DNA from: Candidatus Undinarchaeales archaeon
GTDB lineage: Archaea; SpSt-1190; JASMDC01
Length of the DNA: 15,639 nt
NCBI GenBank assembly: GCA_030753015.1
Contig: JASMDC010000062.1
Coordinates: 1-15,639 of the forward strand
Reading direction: 5' to 3'
How positions within the stretch are numbered: position 1 is the first letter of the stretch; each line of letters starts with the position of its first letter. Below, piece after piece: positions 14,901 to 15,639 of the stretch. A program made the translations under genes and the position numbers. The notes under the pieces were generated by a model. It saw nothing but the letters and a program-made list of their open reading frames with translations. It ran no database searches and was not told the origin of the DNA.

Positions 14901-15639
14901 CGACGGATCGACAGTGATACCGCCATCGGCGTCAGCGGTACCGTCGAGGTAGGCGATGGCGCCCTCCAGCTGTCGGAACGTGCAAGTGAGGGTTGTCGTC
15001 CCCTCGGCACGGATCGTAACGGCCGGGCACGTCACCTCGAATGTGTCAGTGACCATCCCGCCGCCGCCACCGCCACCCCCGCCGGAAACGGCACCGCCGC
15101 CACTGGTGGACGTCGATGAGGAGCTGCTGGACGAGGACGAGCTTGAGCTGGACGAGGACGAGCTTGAGCTGGACGAGCCGCCGCACCCGCCCCACATCTC
15201 GGCGAAGTCGAAGGACTTGGTGTGCTGTGTCGAGTCGTTGACCTCGGCACTGATTGTGTTGGAGAACACGTAGTTGTCGTACCCGGTCTCGAGCGCTTCG
15301 TTGTCGTCGAGGGCGGGGTTCAGTGGCGCGTAGTACTCGCCCGTTTCGAAGAGCTCGGTGGCCACGGCCACGACCTGGGTGCCGTTGAGGACCTTCACCG
15401 AACCACCGGAATTCAGTCCCTTGCATCCCTTGAACATGAACCGTAGCGTGTGGACCAACGCGTTCTGACACAAGAGGGTGGCACCGGCCGTGCATCCGCT
15501 CCCGTTGTGCCCGAAACGCACCTCCACCTGTCCCGTGTCCGGCAACGGCGTTACTATTCCTGATGTCGTCGTCAAGTAGCCCGCTTGCGTGATGCGATAG
15601 GTGTCGTTGCCTGTTGCCGCGATGTAGGCATGTCCGTTG
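12000..15639 (-). CDS. Giant CGDG-repeat surface protein with cytoplasmic tail (5' partial)
   Basis: The frame is open to the right edge. A TTG at 15575 is not a convincing start, because 21 more codons continue upstream (..TYRITQAGY). From the edge, 1212 residues are visible. N-terminal beta domains come first, then a Ser tract (155-175) and a Gly-rich linker, then another beta domain. Eleven tandem cysteine repeats (320-612, pattern CGDG.C...E....CP.DC) follow. A Thr/Gly/Glu-rich linker precedes a beta domain with 'RIVETIPKD..GSVD...DPVVGWDV..LPGQEITFTYTV' (about 730-813). Two more CGDG repeats, one membrane helix (888-909, LILGAVLAIIIATGMVAVF), a basic stop-transfer MRRR and a tail of about 300 residues complete it. 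The tail holds a duplicated helical domain (1023-1077 and 1134-1190). The topology is outside to inside, type I. It is probably a long stalk or adhesin linked to an internal partner. The ligand is unknown. Confidence 0.85.
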   Translation of the reverse strand, partial: NGHAYIAATGNDTYRITQAGYLTTTSGIVTPLPDTGQVEVRFGHNGSGCTAGATLLCQNALVHTLRFMFKGCKGLNSGGSVKVLNGTQVVAVATELFETGEYYAPLNPALDDNEALETGYDNYVFSNTISAEVNDSTQHTKSFDFAEMWGGCGGSSSSSSSSSSSSSSSSSSSSSTSTSGGGAVSGGGGGGGGGMVTDTFEVTCPAVTIRAEGTTTLTCTFRQLEGAIAYLDGTADADGGITVDPSSFPVDRLHHYDPDLGNYSDVQEVVLTVSAAGLDRCTDATASIAVNGTYDTRSGPQYNDTTVPVTVVSHDECHECGDGACTGRESVDACPDDCAECGDAKCTGDEDVTSCPGDCTQCGDGACTGDESLASCPSDCATCGDGSCDGGEDAASCPDDCATCGDGTCSLGESQAACCMDCGCPDGMTCDATLAGCMQSLACGDGSCDEGEDATSCPGDCTTCGDGLCTGDETTESCCADCGCTEGEACDADLDLCRAVDVCGDGTCGIDETGGSCPDDCAACGDGICSSGEDQINCCADCACETGECNVLLGRCEVPTVCGDGACDAGEALTCTDDCATCGDGTCSDGEDCCLDCGCFGDEVCDLLTVSCVTVEKERTISFHHEAVPDTGTGTETGTSTGEGATTSTEAATEKEIEEVRQSVADVAALVTRSRAAQSGGGTGSAVSAVQVKAMVERSVEATREVSVGRDVTVRETSDGVRSTVSVTVKKSGDTQKQRVRIVETIPKDVAGSVDQLVFDPPPDVVLKDDPVVGWDVDLLPGQEITFTYTVARDISDVTTYQRPVIIVEEEKEGPPVPACGDGTCDAGEECSSCPGDCICAPVCGDGVCDAGESTGTCCDDCGCPDGKACSDGDCAPVETAAAGTPTSLILGAVLAIIIATGMVAVFTMRRRETVEVVEELPIARPALIAKPVEPTEMEEVPAAPLVAPGHAIAAAAGLAAPYPHGLAGQMLMPAPAVAPVATAAFVAGTLTPPVPYRPPSEPEKKAPHRDPGEVERRLRTRALHSAMHREPTRKEEDEVTWCTSFLRTYRKVDLEWLRGLLLIIDVDDAVVDTAEQRIVLEDKEGIGPPVETPGPAVATAEVVKEEAEATMVELVVIDPRKERERIKALRSHALHEAMHAERPADVEYDDNVAWCVLFLRAHGDIETRWLRNLLLMAGFGEGEVEEAEHLWREEGEEGEEGEEVEGDAVVV
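12030..12061. repeat. 9-bp tandem repeat encoding an EGE tail
   Basis: TTCTCCCTC is repeated 3.5 times. On the coding (minus) strand it gives the acidic Glu-Glu-Gly run just before the C-terminus of the giant surface protein. It is likely slippage-prone and length-variable. Confidence 0.8.
12069..12239 (-). repeat. Second copy of the duplicated cytoplasmic domain
   Basis: This segment encodes residues 1134-1190 of the giant surface protein. Shared motifs with the first copy (12408-12572) are ALH.AMH, V.WC..FLR, WLR.LLL and V..AE. From V.WC to the end both copies are 38 residues long without gaps. Confidence 0.7.
12408..12572 (-). repeat. First copy of the duplicated cytoplasmic domain
   Basis: This segment encodes residues 1023-1077 of the giant surface protein: ALHSAMH, a charged spacer, then VTWCTSFLRTY...WLRGLLLII. 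It pairs with the copy at 12069-12239. The two are joined by an acidic linker of about 55 residues. Confidence 0.7.
13803..14681 (-). repeat. Array of eleven CGDG cysteine repeats
   Basis: The array encodes residues 320-612 of the giant surface protein. Short units of about 20 residues (CGDG.C..GE....CP.DC) fill the start of the array. Later they alternate with longer units that end in CC.DCGC....CD.....C. The order is S S S S L S L S L S L. Two further units (short variant, then long) lie next to the membrane segment. Such repeats are known from predicted surface proteins of uncultured archaea and bacteria, and their disulfides probably stiffen a stalk. Confidence 0.85.
15130..15171. repeat. 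Exact 21-bp tandem duplication in the serine tract
   Basis: Two identical 21-bp units (15130-15150 and 15151-15171) lie inside the stretch encoding about 21 consecutive serines (15114-15176). The exact identity points to recent replication slippage in a flexible linker. Confidence 0.85.

Overview
The window looks like a chromosomal segment from a GC-rich archaeon. Likely start sites are preceded by AT-rich TATA-type boxes about 25 nt upstream, and some transcripts would be leaderless. One protein has an archaeal class III (prepilin-type) signal peptide. A membrane-spanning regulator joins an extracellular beta domain to a cytoplasmic winged helix, an arrangement known from archaea. The pilin-anchored protein and the giant repeat protein recall, from memory, surface proteins of DPANN-type archaea. 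That placement is an inference; no rRNA, tRNA or universal marker gene lies here.

Left part (1-2499): the first codons of a leaderless gene leave the left edge. A spacer rich in inverted repeats follows, then a RelE-type toxin with its antitoxin, then a tyrosine recombinase. The recombinase is split by one in-frame TAG directly after its first catalytic arginine. A 17-bp near-repeat lies on either side of this block (302 and 2303). The block may be a decayed integrative element. A gene-free stretch of about 500 bp with two strong hairpins follows.

Middle (2500-11715): an orphan 254-residue cytoplasmic protein converges on a four-gene minus-strand operon. In order of transcription the operon encodes a 921-residue secreted protein, a 607-residue prepilin-anchored protein, a 329-residue membrane-tethered winged-helix regulator and a 907-residue secreted protein. 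All three junctions overlap (TGATG, ATGA, ATGA). The first and last proteins are full-length paralogues. Each has two eight-cysteine modules of fixed spacing and ends with cysteine as the last residue. The likely picture is a disulfide-stabilised surface assembly around a pilin-type anchor, with its own transmembrane transcription regulator. This is the best candidate for an undescribed system.

Right part (11716-15639): a divergent gene for a small 82-residue helical protein shares the operon's promoter region. It converges on a very large minus-strand surface protein that runs off the right edge. That protein has a poly-Ser/Gly linker, thirteen CGDG-type cysteine repeats, one membrane segment and a cytoplasmic tail of about 300 residues with a duplicated helical domain I do not recognise.
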